From Prevotella sp. (GTDB taxonomy: Bacteria; Bacteroidota; Bacteroidia; Bacteroidales; Bacteroidaceae): a stretch of DNA of 55,611 bases. Each line of letters starts with the position of its first letter. Within the stretch, counting starts at the first letter, position 1. Shown in pieces: positions 28,973 through 36,867 of this stretch. The notes beneath the pieces are model-generated. The model worked only from the letters and a program-made list of their open reading frames with translations. It ran no database searches and was not told the DNA's origin. The stretch covers positions 1 through 55,611 of the forward strand of contig JAGAXW010000033.1 of assembly GCA_017847725.1 (NCBI GenBank), in the 5' to 3' direction. The position numbers and the translations under genes are program-made.

Positions 28973-29599
28973 TTAATTTCCACTTTTATTCTCAATCATT
29001 CCAACAAAGCTCATCCAAAGGTGATATAACACTATTTGACCGGGGCTGGTATGATTGGACTCAAATCCTGCAACCCTCTCTGTCGTCGTACCTACCTGTT
29101 TAAGATATTCTTCGACAGCCAGATTGTCATTTACATATTTCACCGTATCATCCAGATTTACGGGACACACAATAAACCCCAGCATGGCATTACAGCCTAG
29201 ATTCGAAGGGTATTTACCCGTAGTAAACCTTCGTATGCCGTTCACCACATACTCTTTGGAAAGATGCCTTTTCCCGTCAAGTCGCTTACATTCTATTCCG
29301 AAAAAATAGTCTTGAACTGCATAACAGTTTGGCGACAGAAAACGCATATCAACGCGTCCGGAAGTATTCTGGAGACTTACCTCATAGTCGTAGTAATAAT
29401 ACCTTGCCGTACTGGTTGTCATTTTGTAGTTTTGACAGGAAAAATACTTTCCAAACTCATTGCGGATGATATTCTCATTGTTTGGTAACTTAACACCACT
29501 CTGTATAATCTGTTCGTATGTCAAACATATATCATGCAATATTCCACTAAGTTGTGAGCGATAATACGCTTCGTTGTATCCAAATACTGATGCATCCAT
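28973..29599 (-). CDS. Predicted PD-(D/E)xK restriction-type nuclease
   Basis: A 208-residue protein of no named family that I recognise. It shows a restriction-endonuclease-fold active site: GRVDMRF (Asp84) followed by FFGIECKRL (Glu103-x-Lys105), then HLSKEYVVNGIRRFTTGKY, which resembles the helix after the core strand. It is packed between the methylase gene (5 bp gap) and the DUF262 gene (11 bp gap), so it is the likely DNA-cleaving part of module A. Cleavage specificity would have to come from the methylase or the DUF262/ATPase pair. Confidence 0.6.
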   Translation of the reverse strand: MDASVFGYNEAYYRSQLSGILHDICLTYEQIIQSGVKLPNNENIIRNEFGKYFSCQNYKMTTSTARYYYYDYEVSLQNTSGRVDMRFLSPNCYAVQDYFFGIECKRLDGKRHLSKEYVVNGIRRFTTGKYPSNLGCNAMLGFIVCPVNLDDTVKYVNDNLAVEEYLKQVGTTTERVAGFESNHTSPGQIVLYHLWMSFVGMIENKSGN

Positions 29600-29604
29600 C
29601 TCCT

Positions 29605-32589
29605 TTAATTCTTAAAATTCGACAGTATAGCATCTACAAATTCCTGCACGTCCACGTATGCAACAGCCTTGTGCCACAAGCATTGGTCACAAGGTTTGAT
29701 GACGTAGAAACCGTCCTTCTCAAAACCACGTATATCTTTACGAAGATACAATTGGTCAGAAAGATTCTCTACTGACAAAGTGAGCAGGAGGGCGTATAAA
29801 CCACTTGTCTCGCTTTTCACAAAGGATATTGACCTCTTTCCCTTCTCAACCTTAAAACGCACGGATACATAGTCAGAAGCTATCTCGCATTGGCAATTGA
29901 GATAGTTTCCTTCACCCAATTGTCCATCAAACCGTTCGAGAAACACACCAGCATAATCTTGCAACATTTTTCTGCCCTTGGGATTGTTTGATACAGATTC
30001 CGACACAGCATGACCAGTGGCCAACGGTATTGAATAATGGATGGCATAGTCAATCAGAGCTGATTCCACCTCCGTCAATTGCAGTTCCTTTGCAATCACT
30101 TTGTCTATCTTCAACCTCTCGTTTGCTATGAAAATTTCTGCCGCATCCCGTGGCTGGAGCGGGTTCTTTTCCAAGTCATCATACTTGCGTTCTATCGCTT
30201 TCACGTGACTGGCCATACCTCCGCTGACGTATGGCATGGAGAATTTCTCCTTTTTTAGCCCCTGTTCGCGTTCTACGCCTGCGGAACTCATGCACATCAG
30301 GGCATAATAGCTGAAAAGGCTACTGTTGAGCACACCAACCATATTACGCAGTACGTTGATGTCATCTCCATGCACTCCGGTTATGGCATCCTTATAAATG
30401 GCATCACCTTCATAAACCGATGAACGACAAGAGAAGTCTGTACTGTCTATGCCTTTCCTCGTCAACAGCAAGGGACCCTTGAACAGAACAGGGCGGCGTC
30501 CCCACTGCGCCTTAGGAAGTGTCCATCGCACAGTTGACGGCAGAATATGGTAGGGTTCTATCTGTCCATATTCAATTTCCCGCTTACCCACATAAGAGCG
30601 GATGTCATACTGGCGGGTATGCTCTTTCCCACATGTCACGCCGTTGCCCGTCTCATATCCTCTTTCCTTTATCTCCTGCTGAATGGTTTTCATACCTCTC
30701 AAACGACTCACAAAAAGGAAATCCAGATAAGACCCATAAAGGAGAATCTTCCACAATTCATCGTGCTCTCTCAGCAAGTCTTGACGAACATGCTGGATGT
30801 CTGACTTCTCAATGGTCAGCACCTTGAACAGGGTAAAAAAGACGCTTGGCTTCAACGCTGCATGCTTCACTGTATGAACACCACTGCCTCTATCAGGTTT
30901 CTTTTGATAGAACAAGACACACGCTGGCGCTATAGCGGGATCGCTCGATTGTGAGAACACTTCCCTCCTCACGGATGACAGCTCCAGTACGGTATTCAGT
31001 TGTACCCTATCCAGCAAATATTCTCGGAACAACTTGCTCTGTCCGTTGTATAGGACTTTACTTGTAAGCACCAATGCAGTCTGCGTACGAGAGTTCATGA
31101 AATCCATCGAACGTAGAACAAAAGCCTGTGCAATCTCCTTATTACCCACAATCCGTCTTTCTTCGTTCTTCTCACGGCGTGCCACATACCGCTGGTACTC
31201 GGGAATAATCTCATTCCCTTCGTCATCCATTTCCTTGCGGCCACGATTCCACGGTGGATTACCAATAATAAAGTCGAAGCCTATGCCCTCAAAATATGTA
31301 TGGTTGAAGGTATCCTGACATCTCAAGTTAGAGCCTATCAGGTTCGGAAAGCGGAAAGAGGATATGTCGGCAGGCTTCTGATAATCGAGCAGGGTGAGAT
31401 AAATAGAGAATGCTGCTACCTGAATAGCACTCTCATCGCTGTCTATCCCATAGATGTTGTCGACCACCAGTTCACGTAGTTTTTCTTGAAAAGCAGTTCC
31501 TTGTATGTCTTCTCCAGCGTTATGATGGATAAAGTGGTTAATAATTCGTCGCAGAGATTCCACGAGGAAAATTCCCGAACCGCAAGCTGGATCAAGCACA
31601 CGACATTCGCTTACTTGTGAAACTGCCAAATGCCTGCCCACAGTATTCTCTACCACATAGTCCACTAAAAAGCGTGGTGTGTAATAGGCTCCTTCCTTCT
31701 CTTGGTTTTCCTTACCAATGAAACGCTCATAGACATTGCTTATGAATTCTACAGGGAGAATGGAAAAGTCATAGACATCAAACAGCGACATATTGCCGTC
31801 CTCAAGGTTGTCGCTTTTCAACAGGCGCACCAGTACATCCAAAGCCTTAGATGGCACTCGTGATAGCTCTTCTCTGGTAATCCTGAACAGATCTCCGTTG
31901 AAACCCTTATCTTTGTCTTGAAGTGTTTCAAATAGCAACGACAGTCGTTGTTTATCCTGTAGCAAGACTATCAAGTCGTCATTCGTCAGTGAACGTTTCT
32001 GATCCTCGAAATTCAGCACAACATGGCGGTCAGTCAGATAGCGTAGAAATATAATCTTACCTATCAGCCGGTTGGCAAGATTATGTGACACACCCGTATT
32101 CTGGATTTGTTTCTGAGCAAACTGGATGTTGTTTAACAGATAATAGTCCACACGATTGTGATACGACAATTCTTTCTGATAAACCTCCCAACCTTTTCCA
32201 GTGACAAGTTTGAAGTACGAAAACTGGTCCAGGACTTCATCTTTGCCTATTAATTGTAGTGATGACAACTCCTTCTCGTATGCAAAACCATTGTAAACCT
32301 GCACACTGTCGTTGCAGATCATAATAACTACCGGCACTTCATTCAGGTTCCAAATGGCTTTATGTAGAGATGTGACATCCTTGGGATTGTCATAGAAGAA
32401 TATCAGTGGCTTTCCTCCAAAACAGAATAAAGCTGATGCTTCGCTCAGTGGATTCTGAGGGTCTTGCAACAGATACAATACCCGCTCAGGCAACTTCACC
32501 TTATTGACCCATTCAGAATCATTTAAGGTCACGAAGCCACCCTTGTCGCTTATGGCCAGCATTTCGTATATGTCTTCTATTCTTCTCAT
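29605..32589 (-). CDS. N6-adenine DNA methyltransferase (Eco57I/type IIG-like)
   Basis: A 994-residue class I methyltransferase. The AdoMet-binding motif VLDPACGSG is near residue 333, preceded by EGAYYTPRFLVDYV, and the catalytic NPPW motif is in IIGNPPWNRG near 444. The C-terminal half resembles the target-recognition region of type IIG enzymes (LTRKGIDSTDFSCRSS and similar). The N-terminal ~300 residues are helical and show no clear PD-(D/E)xK nuclease, so cleavage seems to be done by the separate downstream gene. It is the first gene of module A and presumably protects host DNA. Confidence 0.8.
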   Translation of the reverse strand: MRRIEDIYEMLAISDKGGFVTLNDSEWVNKVKLPERVLYLLQDPQNPLSEASALFCFGGKPLIFFYDNPKDVTSLHKAIWNLNEVPVVIMICNDSVQVYNGFAYEKELSSLQLIGKDEVLDQFSYFKLVTGKGWEVYQKELSYHNRVDYYLLNNIQFAQKQIQNTGVSHNLANRLIGKIIFLRYLTDRHVVLNFEDQKRSLTNDDLIVLLQDKQRLSLLFETLQDKDKGFNGDLFRITREELSRVPSKALDVLVRLLKSDNLEDGNMSLFDVYDFSILPVEFISNVYERFIGKENQEKEGAYYTPRFLVDYVVENTVGRHLAVSQVSECRVLDPACGSGIFLVESLRRIINHFIHHNAGEDIQGTAFQEKLRELVVDNIYGIDSDESAIQVAAFSIYLTLLDYQKPADISSFRFPNLIGSNLRCQDTFNHTYFEGIGFDFIIGNPPWNRGRKEMDDEGNEIIPEYQRYVARREKNEERRIVGNKEIAQAFVLRSMDFMNSRTQTALVLTSKVLYNGQSKLFREYLLDRVQLNTVLELSSVRREVFSQSSDPAIAPACVLFYQKKPDRGSGVHTVKHAALKPSVFFTLFKVLTIEKSDIQHVRQDLLREHDELWKILLYGSYLDFLFVSRLRGMKTIQQEIKERGYETGNGVTCGKEHTRQYDIRSYVGKREIEYGQIEPYHILPSTVRWTLPKAQWGRRPVLFKGPLLLTRKGIDSTDFSCRSSVYEGDAIYKDAITGVHGDDINVLRNMVGVLNSSLFSYYALMCMSSAGVEREQGLKKEKFSMPYVSGGMASHVKAIERKYDDLEKNPLQPRDAAEIFIANERLKIDKVIAKELQLTEVESALIDYAIHYSIPLATGHAVSESVSNNPKGRKMLQDYAGVFLERFDGQLGEGNYLNCQCEIASDYVSVRFKVEKGKRSISFVKSETSGLYALLLTLSVENLSDQLYLRKDIRGFEKDGFYVIKPCDQCLWHKAVAYVDVQEFVDAILSNFKN

Positions 32590-32705
32590 ATCTACGCCCT
32601 TTATATTAGCAGTAGAACACCAACCCTTTCTGCCAGATTTGGTCGACGGTCTTTTCGTCCTATAAATCTAATAATGCCATAATACAATCAAACTTGTTTC
32701 GTCTG

Positions 32706-32713
32706 CAAAATTA
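32706..32713 (-). promoter_or_regulatory. Possible -7 element of module A
   Basis: The minus strand reads TAATTTTG (TAnnTTTG), 117 bp before the methylase start. It implies a long leader; no -33 TTTG is seen at the right distance. Confidence 0.35.
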
Positions 32714-32817
32714 ACGCTTTACTACGAGATTTATTGTTTTTTTATAATCTTTTGTGCTTTTTTGGCTCTTTTAAGGCTGTTCTACCGCTATTTTCCCTTT
32801 TATATTGAGTTTTCTGC

Positions 32818-32880
32818 CGCCTCGTTAATCTCAGCTCCATGCAGAGCCGTCACATCTTTCAATGATAAAAATGGAATCAT
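32818..32880 (-). pseudogene. Second 5' stub of a DegT-family aminotransferase gene
   Basis: The minus strand encodes MIPFLSLKDVTALHGAEINE, a near-match to the stub at 25,668-25,874. The shared ~63 bp differ mostly at third codon positions, so they are two old homologous gene copies rather than a fresh duplication. It lies upstream of the module A methylase gene, in the 753-bp stretch 32,590-33,342 that otherwise holds only remnants and repeats. Confidence 0.6.
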
Positions 32881-32908
32881 AATAAACTATCGTTATCTTT
32901 AATTTTCT

Positions 32909-32964
32909 TCTGTGATTTCTGTGTGACTAAAAAAATCTGTGTTATCTGTGATTTCTGTGTGACT
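32909..32964. repeat. Two exact 20-bp direct repeats
   Basis: TCTGTGATTTCTGTGTGACT occurs at 32,909-32,928 and 32,945-32,964, spaced 36 bp apart. On the minus strand this reads as the His-Thr-Glu-Ile-Thr repeat that I recall from spurious ORFs in Bacteroidales genomes, so it is probably an interspersed intergenic repeat. Confidence 0.5.
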
Positions 32965-32969
32965 CTTTC

Positions 32970-33060
32970 CTACTGCACAAAATGACTTGGTTTCAGCACC
33001 TTTGCCCATAGCCCATATATGAATTCCTCCCACGCGCTGTCGGGATAGCAGAGGCGGTTC
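32970..33060 (-). pseudogene. 3' end remnant of an unidentified gene
   Basis: About 29 minus-strand codons reading NRLCYPDSAWEEF and ending KPSHFVQ with a stop look like a genuine protein C-terminus but have no start. The fragment abuts the broken transposase gene at 33,061. The parent family is not recognised. Confidence 0.35.
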
Positions 33061-33226
33061 TTCCAGAGGGAGTACCATCAGGCTCATACGACAGAGCCAT
33101 CATGTCCAAGGTATTAAGAAACTGATAATAGTCCTCCTGCTCCTCAAAAATGTTCTGGTGATTTATACCACGCATCATCACATGATATATACCAGTTCTT
33201 GATGCTTGTCTCGCCTGCCTTGGCAT
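33061..33226 (-). mobile_element. Truncated RAYT transposase gene, 5' part only
   Basis: The frame starts MPRQARQASRTGIYHVMMRG and runs to DGTPSGR, matching the first ~55 residues of the intact RAYT at 42,054-42,845 almost residue for residue. It lacks the HUH motif and the catalytic Tyr. The match continues ~50 bp upstream of the start codon, into a relic of the end of the small gene also found before the intact copy (GDGYLFH). Confidence 0.75.
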
Positions 33227-33342
33227 TCTCAACTATTGATTATTGCTGACTCCTATTATTCGTGAAACAAGTATCCGTCCCCCCGTTCTTCGTTCTTCAG
33301 GTTTCTTCATAACTGGGAAAACTGTTTGATAATTAGTATTCA

Positions 33343-33810
33343 CTATTTTCTCTTATAAGCATTATGTCCACGATCGAACATAACCAGATAGAACACACCC
33401 ATGTACAGAAGTCCTATCAGACGAGCCTCTTCAAACACCTTCACCTGATAGGGAGTCAGGTCTCCCTTTCTCTCACCACTTCCATAAACACACTTGTTGA
33501 AATCCGACTCCTTCACAGTCACATCCTGCCATTTCACATCGTGGAAATGAAACTGCGACTCACGGTTCAGTGTCTCGTATGTGTTCTGCGACAAACGTTT
33601 CAGCCCTTTCATCAGTTTCTTGTAGTCGGCTGCTCCTAACGCACCAGTAAAACTGAATTCCGAGGCATCCTCGCATAGATAGTCAAAGGCGAAAACGGGT
33701 TTTAGATGCTTGATGGCTTCAAACTTGTCACTGCCCAAGCCAACCTTATACTTCCCGTCTTCCTTAGGCTGAATGTTATTCTGCTCTAATGCTTCAAACC
33801 GCCTTGCCAT
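33343..33810 (-). CDS. Putative toxin paired with a Panacea antitoxin
   Basis: A 155-residue soluble protein of no family I recognise. It has no signal peptide or membrane segment; notable segments are FHFHDVKWQDVTVKESDF and the C-terminal VMFDRGHNAYKRK, rich in His, Arg and Lys. Its start overlaps the end of the Panacea-domain gene by 17 bp. Panacea proteins are known to pair with many unrelated toxins encoded next to them, so by position this is the candidate toxin. Mode of action is unknown. Confidence 0.5.
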   Translation of the reverse strand: MARRFEALEQNNIQPKEDGKYKVGLGSDKFEAIKHLKPVFAFDYLCEDASEFSFTGALGAADYKKLMKGLKRLSQNTYETLNRESQFHFHDVKWQDVTVKESDFNKCVYGSGERKGDLTPYQVKVFEEARLIGLLYMGVFYLVMFDRGHNAYKRK

Positions 33811-34279
33811 AGAATCTCCTCATCGTCTCTTCACTGATTACACGATTGCCATTCTCTATCGGGCTCAGACCCTGACGAGCCTCCATCCACGGTTCCTCTT
33901 GATGGGTCAGCAGTTCCAGCTGAAGTGATGTTATCTGGCCATACTTGTCAAATACAGCATCCACCAGATCCATCTTCTCGCCACAGCCTTCAGCCACCTG
34001 CTTCTCTCTGAAACCGTCTACAATTGCCAGAGCCTCTTCCTCGGTCATATCGTTATCGATGAGGTTAAATCCATATTTCTTATATGCCTGATACACCGCC
34101 GGACATACCGGACCGTGTACCCAGGCCTCAAAATCGTCTTTCAGGATGCCGTCCTTAAAGTACACAAGTCCCCACGCCTTTACGTAGTATAAAAGCTTCT
34201 GCAACTTCTTGTTTGTAATACCGTCCCCTGCCAGATTGCTCTTGGCGATGATATACGGCGAAAGAGTCAATGCATCCAT
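33794..34279 (-). CDS. Panacea-domain (DUF4065/SocA-like) antitoxin
   Basis: A 161-residue protein with the Panacea fold signature: ILSP-type opening (TLSPYIIAKSNLAG), TNKKLQKLLYYVKAWGLV near residue 22, then FEAWVHGPVCPAVYQAYKKYG near 50. The ~50 C-terminal residues (GNRVISEETMRRFYG) probably contact the toxin. Panacea domains act as interchangeable antitoxins in two-gene operons; here the unknown 155-residue gene follows with a 17-bp overlap. Two matching 22-bp near-palindromic sites upstream could be operators. Confidence 0.72.
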   Translation of the reverse strand: MDALTLSPYIIAKSNLAGDGITNKKLQKLLYYVKAWGLVYFKDGILKDDFEAWVHGPVCPAVYQAYKKYGFNLIDNDMTEEEALAIVDGFREKQVAEGCGEKMDLVDAVFDKYGQITSLQLELLTHQEEPWMEARQGLSPIENGNRVISEETMRRFYGKAV

Positions 34280-34323
34280 AATTCTGTATTTTAAAGTTCC
34301 TTTTCGTTCAATTCGAGCGATTT

Positions 34324-34461
34324 ATGGTGAGTATATCGAACCATTCGTGTTCGCTCCATTCTCGTTGCAAAATTACATATTTTCTTCCAATCCCCGATAA
34401 AATTAACAGTTATTAATAGAAAAATCCTCCGTCCCATCCATGGTGAGTTCATCGAACCATT
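34324..34461. promoter_or_regulatory. Pair of 22-bp operator-like sites upstream of the Panacea pair
   Basis: ATGGTGAGTATATCGAACCA (34,324 on) and ATGGTGAGTTCATCGAACCA (34,440 on) share 20 of 22 positions over their full length, each with ATGGT/ACCAT arms. The first site lies between a -7 element (TAATTTTG on the minus strand, 34,368-34,375) and the antitoxin start, a good place for repression. The second lies 116 bp farther up, beyond the promoter. Confidence 0.5.
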
Positions 34462-34477
34462 AACCCTGAATCCCGTA

Positions 34478-34503
34478 ATCCTGAAACCTGGAACCTGAAA
34501 CCT
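34478..34503. repeat. Short AACCTGGAACCTGAAACCT-type tandem repeat
   Basis: CCTGAAACCTGGAACCTGAA is a run of about four 6-7 base units just before the stop codon of the Dam-like gene. It looks like intergenic simple sequence; no hairpin forms. Confidence 0.35.
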
Positions 34504-35361
34504 CTAAACTTTAATCTTGCAGATTTCCGTCTCCGGCACCACCAGCCCATCCGAATACACCATAATCTCCTTCCCTTTCGCCGGATTCCCCGCGCTATAG
34601 CTCAGATAGTATTCCTTCTGTTTGTACTCCTTATAGAGGTCACTGATAAACGGCACAGCATCATACGAGATAATCCACTTGCCTTTATATTTTTTAATGG
34701 CCTTCGCTATCGCCCGGTGGTCATCGTCCGTGTAGTAGTTCAGATACAAGTCCCGGCCTTTCACATAGTACGGCGGATCCAGATAGCAGAACGTCTTCGC
34801 CTTTGGGGCTCGCTTATACCGCTTTATCAGCTCCACGGCATCCATACTCGTCAACTCTATCCTGTCCTTGTATTCCGCCACGCTCTCTATTCTCTCTATC
34901 AGGTCCGCCTTGTTATACCGGGCATCTATCTTCCATTTTCCGTCTTGGTTCTTGCCGCCTATCACGCCCCCACTCAATATCCCGCTGCGGTTTGCCCTGT
35001 TCAGGAAAAATGTCGAAAAGCCCAACTCCAACAGCCCTGCGTCAGCCTTTCGCACCTGTACTTCCCGCTGTGCCTGCCAAACATCCATAGTAACCGGCGT
35101 ATCGCTAATCATCCGGCATAAGTCCTCTGTTTCCTCCAGCACCGAGTGCCAGAAAGCATAGATAGAGCGGTCTATGTCGTTTATCTTTATCCGGCTCGCA
35201 TACTCACTGAACAGCAGCGTCAGTGCCACGCTCGCCCCGCCCGCATACGGCTCTATATATGTCCCGTCCATCAGGTCGTTCACCTCAAACAGCCGTTTGA
35301 TGTAGTCAACCACCTTCAGTTTCCCGCCGGGATACCGCAACGGACTTACAAACTTGTTCAT
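34504..35361 (-). CDS. Dam-like D12-class DNA adenine methyltransferase
   Basis: A 285-residue N6-adenine methylase of the D12 class. It begins with SPLRYPGGKLK (AdoMet-binding loop), then IEPYAGGASVAL, and has the catalytic motif FCYLDPPYYVKG near residue 195. Similar enzymes modify GATC or related sites as stand-alone or restriction-linked methylases. It overlaps the ParB-like gene upstream by 4 bp (ATGA). In module B it may mark host DNA so that the nuclease partners spare it. The site recognised cannot be read from the sequence. Confidence 0.82.
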   Translation of the reverse strand: MNKFVSPLRYPGGKLKVVDYIKRLFEVNDLMDGTYIEPYAGGASVALTLLFSEYASRIKINDIDRSIYAFWHSVLEETEDLCRMISDTPVTMDVWQAQREVQVRKADAGLLELGFSTFFLNRANRSGILSGGVIGGKNQDGKWKIDARYNKADLIERIESVAEYKDRIELTSMDAVELIKRYKRAPKAKTFCYLDPPYYVKGRDLYLNYYTDDDHRAIAKAIKKYKGKWIISYDAVPFISDLYKEYKQKEYYLSYSAGNPAKGKEIMVYSDGLVVPETEICKIKV

Positions 35362-36779
35362 TTCCTGTTATCATTGATAGCCTTCCAGACGGCTACGATA
35401 AATGGTTCAATATTGTCCCACGACAGCATCAGCGTCTCTGGGATAGGGTTGAAAGTCAGGTTATGCACGTAGGCATTCAGGGTATCTATACTGAAAACCG
35501 ACTTGTCGTTATTGATTTCTGTCCTGATGCCCTTAGCTTTGGCCTGGTCCAGATAGATTTTCTGCTGAATCATTTGGTTGATGACCTCATTGGTCTTCTG
35601 TTTCAGGTCTCTCGGATCTTTCGAGGCACTGACGGCACCGTTCTTCAGCAGATGGAATTCTTCTAAATAGCAATCTACCGACAGCTCCAAAAACACTCTC
35701 ATCATCACTGCACAGGCGTTGGGCATAGCCACGTGCGACAACTGTTTCAGCTCACTTAGTATCCTGTTGCTTCGCTCATTCGGGATTGCCAGCTTTAGTC
35801 CGTCCGGCACAAAATGCCAACGTCTTGTCGGACGTTGGTCGTTGTCCGTACCCGCCGTATTGTCGTCAACAGCTCCTGTTGCCGTATCATCCTCCTTTAC
35901 GCCAGACTTTCCCTGAACACCACGCTGCGAACTGTAGTCTTTCAGCAGCCAAGTGTCGGTTGCCCTTCTTGATGTGTCTGGCAGTTCCTCTGGTGGAATA
36001 CTGCCCATAAAAGACAGACGATCATCCTTATGATAAATCTGACTAACATTGAAATCATCCTGCGACAGGCGTTTCACGATGGCCTTCAACCCCTTCAACA
36101 CCTCTTCACATTCGTATTTCGATGTAAACTCACCGTGGTTATATAGCAATCCTAAATCCGAACACACCTCAGGAGTCGAAATAAGACGTTCCAGATTCGT
36201 GGCTTTCACCTTTCTCAATTGTTCTGTAAATTCCGCATCTCCCTCCGTAGCAGCTTTCATAAAGTCTATCAGCTGCACAGCCCGCGTGTCCTTGCCGGTC
36301 TTGCTGGCCCGGAAACGGGCAGACTGCTCTGAGTTCCACTTCACCGTTCCGGCACCGTTCATTTCGCCCTCGTGCTTGCGCTCTATCCAGATGTTCGCCT
36401 CCTCACGTGTATCTACCACCAGACACTCTATGCTCTTCAAAGCAAAATCCTTGTGCTTCTCGTGCAGCTTTGCATACTTCTGTCGCAGACTGTTACTTGT
36501 CAGGATTGAGGGCTTCTTAAACAGCTTCAGGGCGGCTATTCTGCGGTTCCCTTCTAAAACAATGTAGCCGTTAACCTTCTCCTTGTCAGGCATCACGATG
36601 GGGATGTCCGACAGGTTCAGTCCTCTGGCTATGATGTCTCGCAGCAGCACCAACAACTTCTCCTTCTGCTCCTCCGCAATGGTATTCAGCGCCTCGTTCT
36701 GCGAACGCTGCTCTTCATACCTTGGATTGTGCAAATCAAGATATAGATTTGATAGCTTTATATTTAACTTACGTGACAT
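35358..36779 (-). CDS. ParB-N-domain protein of module B
   Basis: A 473-residue protein. The N-terminal part (LSNLYLDLHNPR, then VLEGNRRIAALKLF near residue 65) is a ParB/Srx-like fold as in DNA-binding or nucleotide-hydrolysing ParB relatives. A central linker near 280-320 is rich in Asp, Thr and Gly. The C-terminal ~130 residues (ANERSNRILSELKQL-type region to the end) are helical and unassigned. The start was taken at MSRKLNIKLS; ten more in-frame codons exist upstream from an ATG at 36,809. It may specify DNA sites for the coupled Dam-like methylase. Confidence 0.65.
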   Translation of the reverse strand: MSRKLNIKLSNLYLDLHNPRYEEQRSQNEALNTIAEEQKEKLLVLLRDIIARGLNLSDIPIVMPDKEKVNGYIVLEGNRRIAALKLFKKPSILTSNSLRQKYAKLHEKHKDFALKSIECLVVDTREEANIWIERKHEGEMNGAGTVKWNSEQSARFRASKTGKDTRAVQLIDFMKAATEGDAEFTEQLRKVKATNLERLISTPEVCSDLGLLYNHGEFTSKYECEEVLKGLKAIVKRLSQDDFNVSQIYHKDDRLSFMGSIPPEELPDTSRRATDTWLLKDYSSQRGVQGKSGVKEDDTATGAVDDNTAGTDNDQRPTRRWHFVPDGLKLAIPNERSNRILSELKQLSHVAMPNACAVMMRVFLELSVDCYLEEFHLLKNGAVSASKDPRDLKQKTNEVINQMIQQKIYLDQAKAKGIRTEINNDKSVFSIDTLNAYVHNLTFNPIPETLMLSWDNIEPFIVAVWKAINDNRK

Positions 36780-36806
36780 AAGTATATTTCTATTATTAAC
36801 AATCTG

Positions 36807-36851
36807 CAAAAATACTGTTTTTTACAGAAACTAACGATTTGTTAACAGTAT
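36807..36851 (-). promoter_or_regulatory. Internal promoter and inverted repeat before the ParB-like gene
   Basis: The minus strand has TATTTTTG (36,807-36,814) about 28 bp before the ParB-like start. Next to it AATACTG (36,811-36,817) and CAGTATT (36,845-36,851) form an inverted repeat. The 88-bp gap is the widest inside module B, so the ParB-Dam pair may be transcribed and regulated separately. Confidence 0.4.
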
Positions 36852-36867
36852 TTAACTCTTAGATAAT

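Noticed and set aside
29605-32589. BREX PglX or DISARM methylase
   Set aside because: No PglZ, BrxC, DrmA or DrmB homologue is present; the neighbours are a PD-(D/E)xK protein, a DUF262 protein and a RecF-like ATPase.
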